A stretch of 64,000 bases of DNA, taken from assembly GCF_041228405.1 (NCBI RefSeq), contig NZ_CP133888.1, positions 620,001 through 684,000 on the forward strand, written 5' to 3'. Source of the DNA: Salinilacustrithrix flava (GTDB taxonomy: Bacteria > Actinomycetota > Acidimicrobiia > Acidimicrobiales > Salinilacustritrichaceae). Shown here piece by piece: positions 34,610-43,095 of the stretch (the first letter of the stretch is position 1; each line of letters starts with the position of its first letter). Below the pieces are notes generated by a model. The model made no database searches. It was not told the origin of the DNA and was given only the letters and a program-made list of their open reading frames with translations. The translations under genes and the position numbers were made by a program.

Positions 34610-35587
34610 ATGGGTTCCAACCCGCTGCTCGACTTCCCCGGCGCCGAGGGCCACCTCGCGCTGATCGACGAGCGCCTGCTGGCTGCCGTCACCACCGACG
34701 ACCCCCAGCTCACCGAGATGACCTCGCACCTGATCCGGGCCGGGGGCAAGCGCCTGCGCCCGATGCTCGGCGTGCTCGCAGCCGCGACCTCGACCGAGGT
34801 CACCGTCGACGTCATCGACGGCGGCGTCTCCGTGGAGCTGGTCCAGGTCGGGTCGCTCTACCACGACGACGTCATCGACGAAGCCGACTCCCGGCGGGGC
34901 GTCCAGTCGGTGAACGTGCGCTGGAACAACCTCACCGCCATCCTCGCCGGCGACTTCCTCCTGGCCAAGGCATCCGAGATCGCCGCCTCGCTCGGTACCG
35001 AGGTCGCCGCGCTGCTGGCCCGGACCATCGGCCGCCTGTGCGAGGGCGAGATCCTCGAGCTGCGCCACGCCTACTCCACGGCCCGCACCGAGGACGCCTA
35101 CTTCGCCGCCGTCGAGGGCAAGACCGCGTCGCTGTACGCCACGGCCTGCCGCATCGGCGCCATCGTGGGCGGCCTGCCACGGGACGAGGTCGACGCCCTC
35201 ACCGACTACGGGGTCAGCTTCGGCATGGCCTTCCAGCTGGTCGACGACGTCCTGGATCTCGTCGCCACCGAGGAGGAGCTCGGCAAGCCCGCCGCCCACG
35301 ACCTCACCGAGGGCATCTACAACCTCCCGGTGCTCCGGGCGCTGCAGTCCGACGTCGGCGAGGAGCTGACCGGCCTGCTCGGGTCGCCCATCGAGGGCGC
35401 CGAGCGCGAGGCCGCCCGGTCCCTCGTGCTCCAGTCCGGCGGCATCGAGGAGACCATGGCCGAGGCCGAGCGCCACGCCCGCCGGGCCCAGGACGCGCTG
35501 GCGCCGCTGCCGGACTCGCCGGCCAAGGCCGCGCTGCACGACGGTGTGGACCACGTCCTCGGCACCGTCGCCGCCGCCCGCCCCTGA
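34610..35587 (+). CDS. trans-polyprenyl diphosphate synthase
   Basis: 325 residues. First Asp-rich motif SLYHDDVIDEADSRRG (DDxxD), second LVDDVLDLV (DDxxD) near residue 208, plus GGKRLRP, the lysine/arginine site for the diphosphate, near residue 44. It adds isopentenyl units to make the long prenyl chain of a quinone, probably menaquinone in this lineage. Product length cannot be read directly; small residues before the first motif (VGSLYH) allow a long chain. ATG start. Confidence 0.92.
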   Translation: MGSNPLLDFPGAEGHLALIDERLLAAVTTDDPQLTEMTSHLIRAGGKRLRPMLGVLAAATSTEVTVDVIDGGVSVELVQVGSLYHDDVIDEADSRRGVQSVNVRWNNLTAILAGDFLLAKASEIAASLGTEVAALLARTIGRLCEGEILELRHAYSTARTEDAYFAAVEGKTASLYATACRIGAIVGGLPRDEVDALTDYGVSFGMAFQLVDDVLDLVATEEELGKPAAHDLTEGIYNLPVLRALQSDVGEELTGLLGSPIEGAEREAARSLVLQSGGIEETMAEAERHARRAQDALAPLPDSPAKAALHDGVDHVLGTVAAARP

Positions 35588-35617
35588 ACCCGCCGGCGGG
35601 GGACGCACTCGCCCTGG

Positions 35618-35642
35618 GAACTGGCAGTACCCATGTTGCGCG
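35618..35642 (+). repeat. dispersed 25-bp repeat, copy 1
   Basis: GAACTGGCAGT followed by a 7-nt variable part ending ATGTTGCGCG. It matches the consensus GAACTGGCAGT-N-CTGGTGT-M-GCGCG of the copies near nadC and nadB, with mismatches in the middle. It lies between the polyprenyl synthase and the GGDEF gene, 10 nt upstream of that gene's -35 box. Confidence 0.6.
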
Positions 35643-35651
35643 ACACCACCC

Positions 35652-35686
35652 TTGACACGCGTGCACACGTAGGACATATATATGTC
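35652..35686 (+). promoter_or_regulatory. leaderless promoter with overlapping palindromic operator
   Basis: TTGACA at 35652-35657, a 17-nt spacer and CATATA at 35675-35680 form a near-consensus sigma-70 promoter, striking in such GC-rich DNA. Transcription would begin at about 35687, the A of the ATG, so the mRNA is probably leaderless; no RBS is present. GACATAT/ATATGTC at 35673-35686 is a perfect 14-bp palindrome covering the -10 box, a typical place for a repressor. Confidence 0.75.
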
Positions 35687-36316
35687 ATGCCTCACACGTC
35701 GAACGCATCCCTCCTGCCCATCACCGCCCGGGAGGACTTCGTCGCCTCCGTCGAGGAGCGCCTGCACCACGGCACCGTCCCCGCCGCCATGGCCCTCACG
35801 GACCTGGACGACTTCGCCGAGGTCAACGAGAGGTACGGGCACGACGCCGGCGACGCCGTGCTCCTGGCCTGGGAGAAGGTGCTGCACGCCAACATGCCGG
35901 GGGACGCGCTCGTGTCGCGGTTGGGCGGTGACGAGTACGCCGTGCTCCTGCCGGGTCAGTCGGCGGAGAACGGGTTGGTGCTCCTCGACGAGATCAGGGC
36001 GCACCTCGCCTCGCGTGCGATCGCCGACGTCGGGCACGTGACGGCGTCGGTCGGGGTGGCCGCGGTCCCACCCCACGCCGCCACCGGCGAGGAGCTCCTC
36101 CGGGCCGCCGGCCAGGCACTGATGCGGGCCAAGCGCGAGGGACGGGATCGCATCGCCATGTACGTCGAGGAGAAGATGGTCCTCAAGAGCAACTACTACA
36201 GCCGCGCCGACCTCGACCGGTTGTCGAAGCTGTCCGATGCCACCGGGCGCACCGAGGCATCGCTGCTGCGCGAGGGCCTCGACGACCTGCTCGGCAAGTA
36301 CGGCGACCGCTTCTGA
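35687..36316 (+). CDS. GGDEF-domain protein with C-terminal ribbon-helix-helix
   Basis: 209 residues. Residues about 10-155 form a GGDEF domain: LTDLDDFAEVNERYGHDAGDAVL (in part) and the active-site loop RLGGDEYAVL. No RxxD inhibitory site precedes it. Residues about 165-209 (LKSNYYSRADLDRLSKLS, then TGRTEASLLREGLDDLL) fit a ribbon-helix-helix DNA-binding motif. It would couple c-di-GMP synthesis, or nucleotide sensing, to DNA binding. The palindrome over its own promoter suggests autoregulation. The start at 35687 follows from the promoter position. Confidence 0.82.
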   Translation: MPHTSNASLLPITAREDFVASVEERLHHGTVPAAMALTDLDDFAEVNERYGHDAGDAVLLAWEKVLHANMPGDALVSRLGGDEYAVLLPGQSAENGLVLLDEIRAHLASRAIADVGHVTASVGVAAVPPHAATGEELLRAAGQALMRAKREGRDRIAMYVEEKMVLKSNYYSRADLDRLSKLSDATGRTEASLLREGLDDLLGKYGDRF

Positions 36317-36320
36317 CCCG

Positions 36321-37745
36321 CTACTGCTCCGGCTTCAGCGTCGGGAACAGCACGACGTCGCGGATGGACGTGGTGCCGGTGAGCAGCATGATCAGGCGGT
36401 CGATGCCGATCCCGAGGCCGCCGGTGGGCGGCAGGCCGTACTCCATGGCCCGGAGGTAGTCCTCGTCGAGGGCCATGGCCTCGTGGTCGCCGGCGTCCTT
36501 CTGGCGCACCTGGTCCTCGAAGCGAGCGCGCTGCACGTCGGGGTCGACGAGCTCGGAGAACGCGTTGCACAGCTCCCGGCCGGCGACGATGGCCTCGAAG
36601 CGCTCGGTGACGCCGGGCTGGTCCCGGTGGGCCCTCGACAGCGGCGACACCTCCTCGGGGTAGTCGGTGACGAAGATCGGACCCCAGAGGCCGTGCTCGG
36701 TGGTCTTCTCGTAGATCTCGAGGATCAGCTTGCCGGTGCCCCACGACTCCTCGACCTCGACGCCGTGCTCGGTGGCCACGGCCCGGACCTCGTCGATGGG
36801 CTGGCCGACGTCGAGGCGCACGCCGATGGCGTCCTCGATGAGCTCGACCATCGACGCCCGACGCCACGGCGTGGACAGGTCCAGCTCGCGGTCGTCGTAG
36901 GTCAGCGTGGTCGTGCCGTGGAGCTCGGTGGCGAGGTGGGCGACGAGGTCCTCGACCAGCGCCATCATGTCGGTGTAGTCGGCGTAGGCCTGGTACAGCT
37001 CGAGCATCGTGAACTCGGGGTTGTGCCGGGTGGAGATGCCCTCGTTGCGGAACACCCGCCCGATCTCGTACACCCGCTCGAAGCCGCCGATGACGAGGCG
37101 CTTCAGGAACAGCTCTGGAGCGATCCGCAGCTTGAGGTCGACGTCGAGCGCGTTGTGGTGCGTGGTGAACGGCGTGGCCGCCGCCCCGCTGGCCACGTGC
37201 TGGAGCACCGGGGTCTCGACCTCGACGAAGTCGCGGTCCTCGAGCCAGCGCCGGATGAGGCTGATCGTGCGGCTCCGGGCGCGCAGGGCCACAGCGGCCT
37301 CCGGGTTGGCCCACAGGTCGGCGTAGCGCTGGCGGTAGCGCAGGTCGGTGTCGGTGATGCCGTGGAACTTGTCTCCGAAGCCGCGGCGGGCCTGGGCCAG
37401 CGGCACGAAGGACGTCACCTTGATCGACAGCTCACCGCGCTTGGTCCGCACGACCTCGCCCGTCGCACCGATCCAGTCACCGAGGTTCAGCTTCACGAAC
37501 CGGTCGAAGCCGTCGAGCACCTTCGACAGGGCGAAGAGCTGGATCTCGTCCCCGGTGCTGCCCTCGCGCAGGGTGGCGAAGGCGAGCCTTCCCTGGTCGC
37601 GCAACAACATGACGCGACCTGCCACGGTGACGGTGCGGTCGGTCTCCTCCCCGTCGGCCAGGTGGTCGAACTCGGCCAGGACGGCGCCGACCCGGTCGGT
37701 CACGTCGAGGCGGTAGGGCGGATCGAAGGGGGTGTCGTCAGACAT
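36321..37745 (-). CDS. lysS: lysyl-tRNA synthetase, class II
   Basis: 474 residues. OB-fold anticodon-binding domain first (VTVAGRVMLLRDQGRLAFATLRE in parts), then the class II core: motif 1 around FVEVETPVLQ, motif 2 GRVFRNEGISTRHNPEFT and motif 3 GLGIGIDRLIMLLTG. It charges tRNA-Lys. Its start overlaps the coaX stop by 8 nt, so it belongs to the unit running from coaX. It converges on the GGDEF gene with 4 nt between stops. Confidence 0.97.
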   Translation of the reverse strand: MSDDTPFDPPYRLDVTDRVGAVLAEFDHLADGEETDRTVTVAGRVMLLRDQGRLAFATLREGSTGDEIQLFALSKVLDGFDRFVKLNLGDWIGATGEVVRTKRGELSIKVTSFVPLAQARRGFGDKFHGITDTDLRYRQRYADLWANPEAAVALRARSRTISLIRRWLEDRDFVEVETPVLQHVASGAAATPFTTHHNALDVDLKLRIAPELFLKRLVIGGFERVYEIGRVFRNEGISTRHNPEFTMLELYQAYADYTDMMALVEDLVAHLATELHGTTTLTYDDRELDLSTPWRRASMVELIEDAIGVRLDVGQPIDEVRAVATEHGVEVEESWGTGKLILEIYEKTTEHGLWGPIFVTDYPEEVSPLSRAHRDQPGVTERFEAIVAGRELCNAFSELVDPDVQRARFEDQVRQKDAGDHEAMALDEDYLRAMEYGLPPTGGLGIGIDRLIMLLTGTTSIRDVVLFPTLKPEQ

Positions 37746-38550
37746 GGGAGTTCTTCTCGTGGATGATCCGCAGGCCGTGCAGCGTCAGCCACGGCTCGTG
37801 GTGCTGGATGGTGGCGGACAGCGGGGCGATGAGGCCGGACAGCCCACCGGTGGCGACCACCGTGCAGGGCTGGTCGAGCTCGGCCTGGAAGCGCTCGACC
37901 ATGCCGTCGACCACCGCGGTGAAGCCGTAGACCGCACCGGACTGCATGGACTCGATGGTGGACCGCCCGATGACGTTGCTCGGCTCGACGAGCTCGACCC
38001 GGCGGAGCGCGGCGGCGCGGCCGAAGAGGGCGTCGAGGCTGATGTCGATGCCGGGGAAGATCGCGCCGCCCATGTACTCCCCCTTGGCCGAGATGGCCTC
38101 GAAGGTGGTGGCGGTGCCGAAGTCCACGACGATCGTCGGGCCGCCGTAGAGGTCCCAGGCCGCGACCGCGTCGGCGATGCGGTCCGAGCCCACCTCGCGG
38201 GGGTTGTCGTAGAGGATCGGCATGCCGGTCTTCACGCCCGGCTCGACCACGAGCGCGTCGAAGCCGAGGTAGCGCTCGCTGAAGCGGCGGAGCGCACCGG
38301 TGACCCGCGGGACCGATGAGCACACGGCGAAGCCCTGGACGTCCTCGGTCCACCCGAACCCGTGGAAGGCGAGGAACTCCTGGAAGAGCAGGGCGTACTC
38401 GTCGGCGGTGCGCTCGACGTTGGTGGCGATGCGCCAGTGGTCGAGCAGGTCCGAGTCGGCGACCCGGTTCGGCGGTTCGACGCCGGACTCCAGGTCGTAC
38501 AGGCCGATCACGGTCTGCGTGTTTCCGACGTCGATGGCGAGCAGATTCAC
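37738..38550 (-). CDS. coaX: type III pantothenate kinase
   Basis: 270 residues. LLAIDVGNTQTVIGLYD is the ATP phosphate-binding segment, VGSDRIADAVAAW and VVDFGTATTFEAI follow, and GGAIFPGIDISLDALFGRAAAL completes the family signature. It phosphorylates pantothenate in CoA synthesis, downstream of the panC and panD products encoded 5 kb away. It overlaps lysS by 8 nt and follows the ABC1-kinase gene by 11 nt. Confidence 0.97.
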   Translation of the reverse strand: MNLLAIDVGNTQTVIGLYDLESGVEPPNRVADSDLLDHWRIATNVERTADEYALLFQEFLAFHGFGWTEDVQGFAVCSSVPRVTGALRRFSERYLGFDALVVEPGVKTGMPILYDNPREVGSDRIADAVAAWDLYGGPTIVVDFGTATTFEAISAKGEYMGGAIFPGIDISLDALFGRAAALRRVELVEPSNVIGRSTIESMQSGAVYGFTAVVDGMVERFQAELDQPCTVVATGGLSGLIAPLSATIQHHEPWLTLHGLRIIHEKNSHV

Positions 38551-38561
38551 GGGGGGCGACG

Positions 38562-39965
38562 CTACGCGACCCCTCCGGAGCCGTCCTCATCCGATGCGTC
38601 CGGCCACTCCGGATCGATGTCGAGGGCACCGGCGAGGTGGCGGGCGTAGAGGTCGCGGAAGTCGATGGTCGCCTCCAGGTGGGCCAGGATCGCCTCGTTG
38701 CCGACGGAGACCCGTCCGAGCAGCACGTGCTCCCGCGGCACGTCGAGCCGCTGGAGGAGCTTGAGCTCGTCGACGCCGACGCGGACCCGCATGGCCTCGG
38801 CCACGATGTCGGCCAGCATCTCGCGGGAGTAGTGGAACGGCTGGGGTCCCCGGGCCGCCTGCACCCAGCTGCCGAGCGGGCCGAGCAGGACCTCCGGGTC
38901 GAACCCCTCCCGGGTGCGCAGGAAGCCGGCGTCGACGAACGTGTCGAGCACGGCGTCGCGGTCGCCGGTCATGAGCGCAGCAGCCAACCGACGCAGGCGC
39001 ACGAGCTGGTCGGGCGTGAGGCGGGACACGCAGCCGAAGTCGAGGAAGGTGACCCGGCCGTCCTCGTGGAACAGGAAGTTCCCGGGGTGGGCATCGACGT
39101 TGACGACCCCGTGGTCGTAGATCGAGGTGGCCGAGAAGCGGGAGACGACGTTGCCCCACTGGTTGCGCAGCTCGACCGGTTGCTCGAGCGCCGCCGACCA
39201 CCGCATCGCATCGACGTACTGGCTGGTGAGCACCCGCCGGGTGGACAGGTCCTCGCGCACCGCCGGGATGCCGATCTCCGGGTCGCCGGCGAACATCGCG
39301 GCGAACTCGATCTGGTTGGCCGCCTCGATCCGGTAGTCGAGCTCGTCGGTGACCCGGTCCCGGACCTCGTCGATGAGAGCACGCACGTCGACGTCCCCGG
39401 CGAGCCCGGCCAGCATCCGCTGCATCAGCCGGGCGAGGGCCGACAGGAGGGCGGCGTTGCGCAGGTCGGCGGCCACCGCATCGGCGACGCCCGGGTACTG
39501 GACCTTCACCACCAGCTCGTCGTCGCCGAGGTGGGCCATGTGGACCTGCCCGATCGACGCCGCAGCCATGGGCCGGGGTGAGAAGAAGTCGAACAGCTCC
39601 TCGGGCGGAGCGCCGAGCTCGGCGGTGACCACCTCCCGGACCGCGTCGTAGGGCATGGGCGGCGCGTCGGACTGCAGCACCGCCAGTGCGGTGCGGTACT
39701 CCTCCGGGATCAGGCCGACGTCGAGGATCGACAGCGCCTGGCCGATCTTCATCGCCGCCCCCTTCATCTCGCCCAGCTCGCGGGCGATGTCCTCGGCGGC
39801 GGCGACCAGCCGGCGGTCGGAGGCGATGTCCTGGATCGAGTCACCGCGCAGGGCCCGTGCCTGCGCCATCGCGGCTGCGGCGGCGCCTCGCGCGAGCAGG
39901 CGAGCGGGGGTGACGGCCCGGCGGGTGCGGCCGCCCAGGTCCCACGGTCCCTCGGCGCGCCCCAT
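38562..39965 (-). CDS. ABC1/UbiB-family atypical kinase
   Basis: 467 residues. The signature KxGQ is seen in KGAAMKIGQALS, and the Ala-rich nucleotide loop in SPRPMAAASIGQVHMA. VDAHPGNFLFHEDGR and TFLDFGCVSRL carry the catalytic and metal-binding residues. These proteins support isoprenoid-quinone or lipid metabolism in bacteria; the partner here is unknown. It starts 1 nt after nadC ends and precedes coaX, so it is in the nadC-coaX-lysS unit. Confidence 0.93.
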   Translation of the reverse strand: MGRAEGPWDLGGRTRRAVTPARLLARGAAAAAMAQARALRGDSIQDIASDRRLVAAAEDIARELGEMKGAAMKIGQALSILDVGLIPEEYRTALAVLQSDAPPMPYDAVREVVTAELGAPPEELFDFFSPRPMAAASIGQVHMAHLGDDELVVKVQYPGVADAVAADLRNAALLSALARLMQRMLAGLAGDVDVRALIDEVRDRVTDELDYRIEAANQIEFAAMFAGDPEIGIPAVREDLSTRRVLTSQYVDAMRWSAALEQPVELRNQWGNVVSRFSATSIYDHGVVNVDAHPGNFLFHEDGRVTFLDFGCVSRLTPDQLVRLRRLAAALMTGDRDAVLDTFVDAGFLRTREGFDPEVLLGPLGSWVQAARGPQPFHYSREMLADIVAEAMRVRVGVDELKLLQRLDVPREHVLLGRVSVGNEAILAHLEATIDFRDLYARHLAGALDIDPEWPDASDEDGSGGVA

Positions 39966-39966
39966 G

Positions 39967-40842
39967 TCAGCCTCGGACGTCCAACCCGATGTCGAGGGCC
40001 GGCGCCGACTGGGTGATCTGGCTGGTGGAGAGCAGGTCGACGCCGGCGGCGGCGTAGGCCGCAGCGGTCTCGACCGTGATGCCGCCCGAGCACTCGAGCA
40101 GCGGACGGCGGCCACCGTGATCGGCCGCCCAGCCGTCCGCGATGGCGACCGCCTCGGCGGCCTGGTCGGGCGTGAAGTTGTCGAGCAGGACGGCGTCGCA
40201 GCCGGCGGTCAGCGCGGTGCGCAGGCCGTCGAGGTCGTCGACCTCCACGTGGATCGTGCGGGCCGGCCACGCCGTGCGGGCCCGCCGGACTGCCTCCTCG
40301 ATGCCGATGGCGGCGAGGTGGTTGTCCTTGAACATGACCCAGTCCGACAGGTTCCCCCGGTGGCTGGCGCCGCCCCCGGCCCGGACCGCCGCCTTCTCCA
40401 GCGAGCGGAGGCCCGGCGTCGTCTTGCGGGTGTCCCAGATTCGGGCGTCGCCCCCCTCGGCCGCGGCGTCGGCGAAGCGGCGGGTGAGGGTGGCGATGCC
40501 GGACAGGTGGCACAGGAAGTTGAGCGCCGTGCGCTCGCCGGTGAGGACGGGGGCGAGCGGGCCGGTGACGGTTGCGACGGTGGTGCCGGCGTCGATGCGG
40601 TCGCCGTCGTGGTGGCGCCACGTGACGGTCACGGCCGGGTCGAGCTGGGCGAAGGCCTCGGTGGCGCACGCCGTGCCGGCCAGCACCCCGGCCGCCCGGC
40701 TGGCGAACACCGCATCGATGGTGGCGTCGGCCGGAACCAGCGCGGCGCTCAGGTCACCGAGCGGCGTCAGGTCCTCGGCGAGGGCGGCCGCCACCGCAGC
40801 GCGGACCGCATGGATCGGGGGTTCGACGGGCACGTCCGACAT
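39967..40842 (-). CDS. nadC: nicotinate-nucleotide pyrophosphorylase (quinolinate phosphoribosyltransferase)
   Basis: 291 residues. RIWDTRKTTPGLRSLEKAAV carries the phosphoribosyl-binding Arg/Lys residues, followed by GGGASHRGNLSDWVMFKDNH (split motif), VEVDDLDGL and LLDNFTPDQ, and ECSGGI near the end. It converts quinolinate and PRPP to nicotinate mononucleotide. The leader between the ATG and 40895 holds a copy of the 25-bp repeat in the same gene-relative orientation as at nadB. nadA is not in the window. Confidence 0.97.
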   Translation of the reverse strand: MSDVPVEPPIHAVRAAVAAALAEDLTPLGDLSAALVPADATIDAVFASRAAGVLAGTACATEAFAQLDPAVTVTWRHHDGDRIDAGTTVATVTGPLAPVLTGERTALNFLCHLSGIATLTRRFADAAAEGGDARIWDTRKTTPGLRSLEKAAVRAGGGASHRGNLSDWVMFKDNHLAAIGIEEAVRRARTAWPARTIHVEVDDLDGLRTALTAGCDAVLLDNFTPDQAAEAVAIADGWAADHGGRRPLLECSGGITVETAAAYAAAGVDLLSTSQITQSAPALDIGLDVRG

Positions 40843-40871
40843 GGCCGGCAGCCTGCCACGAGCGCCTTTCC

Positions 40872-40895
40872 GAACTGGCAGTGCTGGTGTAGCGC
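40872..40895 (+). repeat. dispersed 25-bp repeat, copy 2 (nadC leader)
   Basis: GAACTGGCAGTGCTGGTGTAGCGC, so on the nadC strand it reads GCGCTACACCAGCACTGCCAG and onwards. It begins 30 nt upstream of the nadC ATG. The stretch from repeat to start resembles the nadB leader, including CTGCCGGC next to the ATG. Confidence 0.75.
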
Positions 40896-40968
40896 TTCGG
40901 TCGCTGTCGGACCCCCCTGCGTACGGTCGGACGGACTTCCCCCTCTCCCGCACGTCCGAGGAGAGGCC

Positions 40969-41388
40969 ATGCCGCCGACCATCCCACCCGCCGTCCAGGA
41001 GCTGCTGGAGGAGCAGCACCACCTCATCACCACCGCTCAGATCCGCGACCGCGGGTGCCCGGCATCCCGGCTCACGCGATTGCGGGACGCCCATGTCCTC
41101 GAGCGGATCGATGGCCGGGTCCACGGCACCCCCGGCGTGCCGATGACCTGGGAGCGCCGGATGCTCGCCACGGGGGTACCGGTCCGGCTCGACGTCGAGA
41201 TCGACGGACCGCACCACCGCACCGACGAAGGGCGGCGACGTGACGCCCGGCGTGATGCGGTCCTCCGGCGCCTCGGGTGGGAGGTCCTGCGCTTCGACGA
41301 GGAGGCGGTGATGTACGCACCGGGTGGGGTCGTCTACGAGGTGCGCCGAACGCTCGAGCGACTCGGCGGTTGGACCGGGCGCTGCTGA
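40969..41388 (+). CDS. shortened AbiEi-like/DUF559 protein
   Basis: 139 residues. The N-terminal 55 (AVQELLEEQHHLITTAQI, LERIDGRVHGTPGVPMTWERRML) resemble the winged-helix start of AbiEi-antitoxin-like proteins. The C-terminal 60 (LDVEIDGPHHRTDEGRRRDARRD, LRRLGWEVLRFDEEAV) match the end of a DUF559/Vsr-like nuclease domain. Full-length relatives I know are near 300 residues, so the middle appears deleted in frame at ATG-VPVRLD. GAGGAGAGG upstream is a strong RBS. It sits between nadC and nadB. Confidence 0.7.
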   Translation: MPPTIPPAVQELLEEQHHLITTAQIRDRGCPASRLTRLRDAHVLERIDGRVHGTPGVPMTWERRMLATGVPVRLDVEIDGPHHRTDEGRRRDARRDAVLRRLGWEVLRFDEEAVMYAPGGVVYEVRRTLERLGGWTGRC

Positions 41389-41391
41389 CGT

Positions 41392-41416
41392 CGCGCTACA
41401 CCAGGACTGCCAGTTC
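41392..41416 (-). repeat. dispersed 25-bp repeat, copy 3 (nadB leader)
   Basis: CGCGCTACACCAGGACTGCCAGTTC on the plus strand, 4 nt after the preceding gene's stop and 42 nt before the nadB ATG. It is oriented relative to nadB as copy 2 is to nadC. It contains a near-palindromic core, GACTG-C-CAGTT. Confidence 0.75.
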
Positions 41417-41458
41417 GAGAAGGCGGTCCCGCACAGGTCGTGGGGCAGACTGCCGGCG

Positions 41459-43039
41459 ATGGAGGTGCTCGATCTGCTCGTGCTCGGATCCGGGGTCGCC
41501 GGGCTCTCGGCGGCGGTGCGTGCCGCCGACGTGCACGGCATGCGGGTCGGCGTCCTGACCAAGGCCGAGCTGCACCAGGCCACCACCCGCTGGGCCCAGG
41601 GCGGCGTGGCTGCGGTGCTCGGGGGCGACCCCGACTCCACCGACCTGCACCTGGCCGACACCCTCGGCGCCGGCGCCGGCCTGTGCGACCTCGACGCCGT
41701 CCGGGTCCTCGTCGACGAGGGTCCGGTCCGCGTCAACGAGCTGATCGCCCTCGGCGCGATGTTCGACCAGGACGAGGGCGGCCAGTACCTGCTGGCGCGG
41801 GAGGGCGGGCACAGCCACCCGCGCATCCTCCACGCCGGCGGGGCGGCGACCGGCGTCGAGGTCGAACGGGCCCTCGTGGAGGCGGTGCAGAAGACGGCCG
41901 CGGTCCTGCTGGAGCGGACCTTCGCGCTCGACCTGCTCGTGGAGGGCGGGCGCTGCGCCGGCGTGACCGCCATCGACGAGCACGGCGAGCGGATCGAGGT
42001 CCAGGCCCGCAACGTGCTGCTCGCCACCGGCGGCGGCGGCCAGCTGTTCTCGGTCACCACGAACCCCCTCGAAGCCACGGGCGACGGCATGGCCATGGCC
42101 CTGCGGGTCGGCGCCGCGCTGGCCGACGTCGAGTTCGTCCAGTTCCACCCCACCGCGCTGCACCACGAGGCCATGCCCCGGCCGCTGCTCTCCGAAGCCC
42201 TCCGCGGCCACGGTGCGTTCCTCCGCGACGCATCGGGCGAGCGCTTCGTGGACGAGCTCCAGCCCCGCGACGTCGTCAGCCGCGCCATCACCGCGCAGCT
42301 CCAGGCCGACCGGACCGAGCACGTCTGGTTGGACGCCACGGTGCTCGACCACTTCGACGAGCGCTTCCCCACGATCAGCGCGGCGCTGGCCGTCGTCGGG
42401 CTCGATCCCACGACCGACTGGCTGCCCGTCGCCCCCGCCGCGCACTACACGTGCGGCGGGGTGCTCGCCGATCTCGACGGCGCGTCGTCACTGCCCGGGC
42501 TGTGGGTCGCCGGCGAGGTGGCCTGCAACGGCGTGCACGGCGCCAACCGCCTGGCGTCGAACTCGCTGCTCGACGGCATGGTGTTCGGACCCCGGGTGGT
42601 GGAGGCCATCGACGCCGGCAAGGACGCGCCCGAGCCCACCGGCGCGATGCGGGCCCTGTTCGGCGGCGCACCGGACAGCACCGCCATCCCGGGCCGAACG
42701 CTGGACGGCGTTGTCGACGTCGCGCCCACCACCGGCGACGAACCCGGGACGACGGCCGAGGCGCGGGACCGCCTCCAGCGGGCGATGACCGCCCACGCCG
42801 GCGTGCTGCGCGACGACGGGTCGCTCGACATCGCCCTCGCCGAGGCGGTGCAGGCCTTCGCCCGCCCGGTGGACGACGTGGCTTCGGCCGAGGTCCACAA
42901 CCTGGCCACCCTCGGGTTCGCCCAGGTCGTGGCGGCCAAGGCCCGGACCGAGACCCGGGGATCGCACACGCGGACGGACCACCCGGACGCAGACGAGGAC
43001 CTCGAGGTGCGCTTCGTCGTCACCTCGGCCCCGGCCTGA
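41459..43039 (+). CDS. nadB: L-aspartate oxidase
   Basis: 526 residues. FAD-binding GSGVAGLSAAVRAAD near the start, then TTRWAQGGVAAVL, the active-site region FVQFHPTALHH and HGANRLASNSLLDGMVFG, with ATGGGGQLFS in between. It oxidises L-aspartate to iminoaspartate for quinolinate synthesis. ATG at 41459 places the dinucleotide-binding loop at residue 9. It is flanked by copies of the 25-bp repeat, one upstream and two downstream. Confidence 0.97.
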   Translation: MEVLDLLVLGSGVAGLSAAVRAADVHGMRVGVLTKAELHQATTRWAQGGVAAVLGGDPDSTDLHLADTLGAGAGLCDLDAVRVLVDEGPVRVNELIALGAMFDQDEGGQYLLAREGGHSHPRILHAGGAATGVEVERALVEAVQKTAAVLLERTFALDLLVEGGRCAGVTAIDEHGERIEVQARNVLLATGGGGQLFSVTTNPLEATGDGMAMALRVGAALADVEFVQFHPTALHHEAMPRPLLSEALRGHGAFLRDASGERFVDELQPRDVVSRAITAQLQADRTEHVWLDATVLDHFDERFPTISAALAVVGLDPTTDWLPVAPAAHYTCGGVLADLDGASSLPGLWVAGEVACNGVHGANRLASNSLLDGMVFGPRVVEAIDAGKDAPEPTGAMRALFGGAPDSTAIPGRTLDGVVDVAPTTGDEPGTTAEARDRLQRAMTAHAGVLRDDGSLDIALAEAVQAFARPVDDVASAEVHNLATLGFAQVVAAKARTETRGSHTRTDHPDADEDLEVRFVVTSAPA

Positions 43040-43043
43040 CCGC

Positions 43044-43068
43044 CGCGCGACACCAGAACTGCCAGTTC
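43044..43068 (-). repeat. dispersed 25-bp repeat, copy 4
   Basis: CGCGCGACACCAGAACTGCCAG followed by TTC, 5 nt after the nadB stop. Here the core GAACTG-C-CAGTTC is a perfect palindrome with 6-bp arms. It is followed by GGAGAGGCGCC, like the bases after copy 2. Confidence 0.75.
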
Positions 43069-43095
43069 GGAGAGGCGCCGTCCCGGTCGAGCGGG

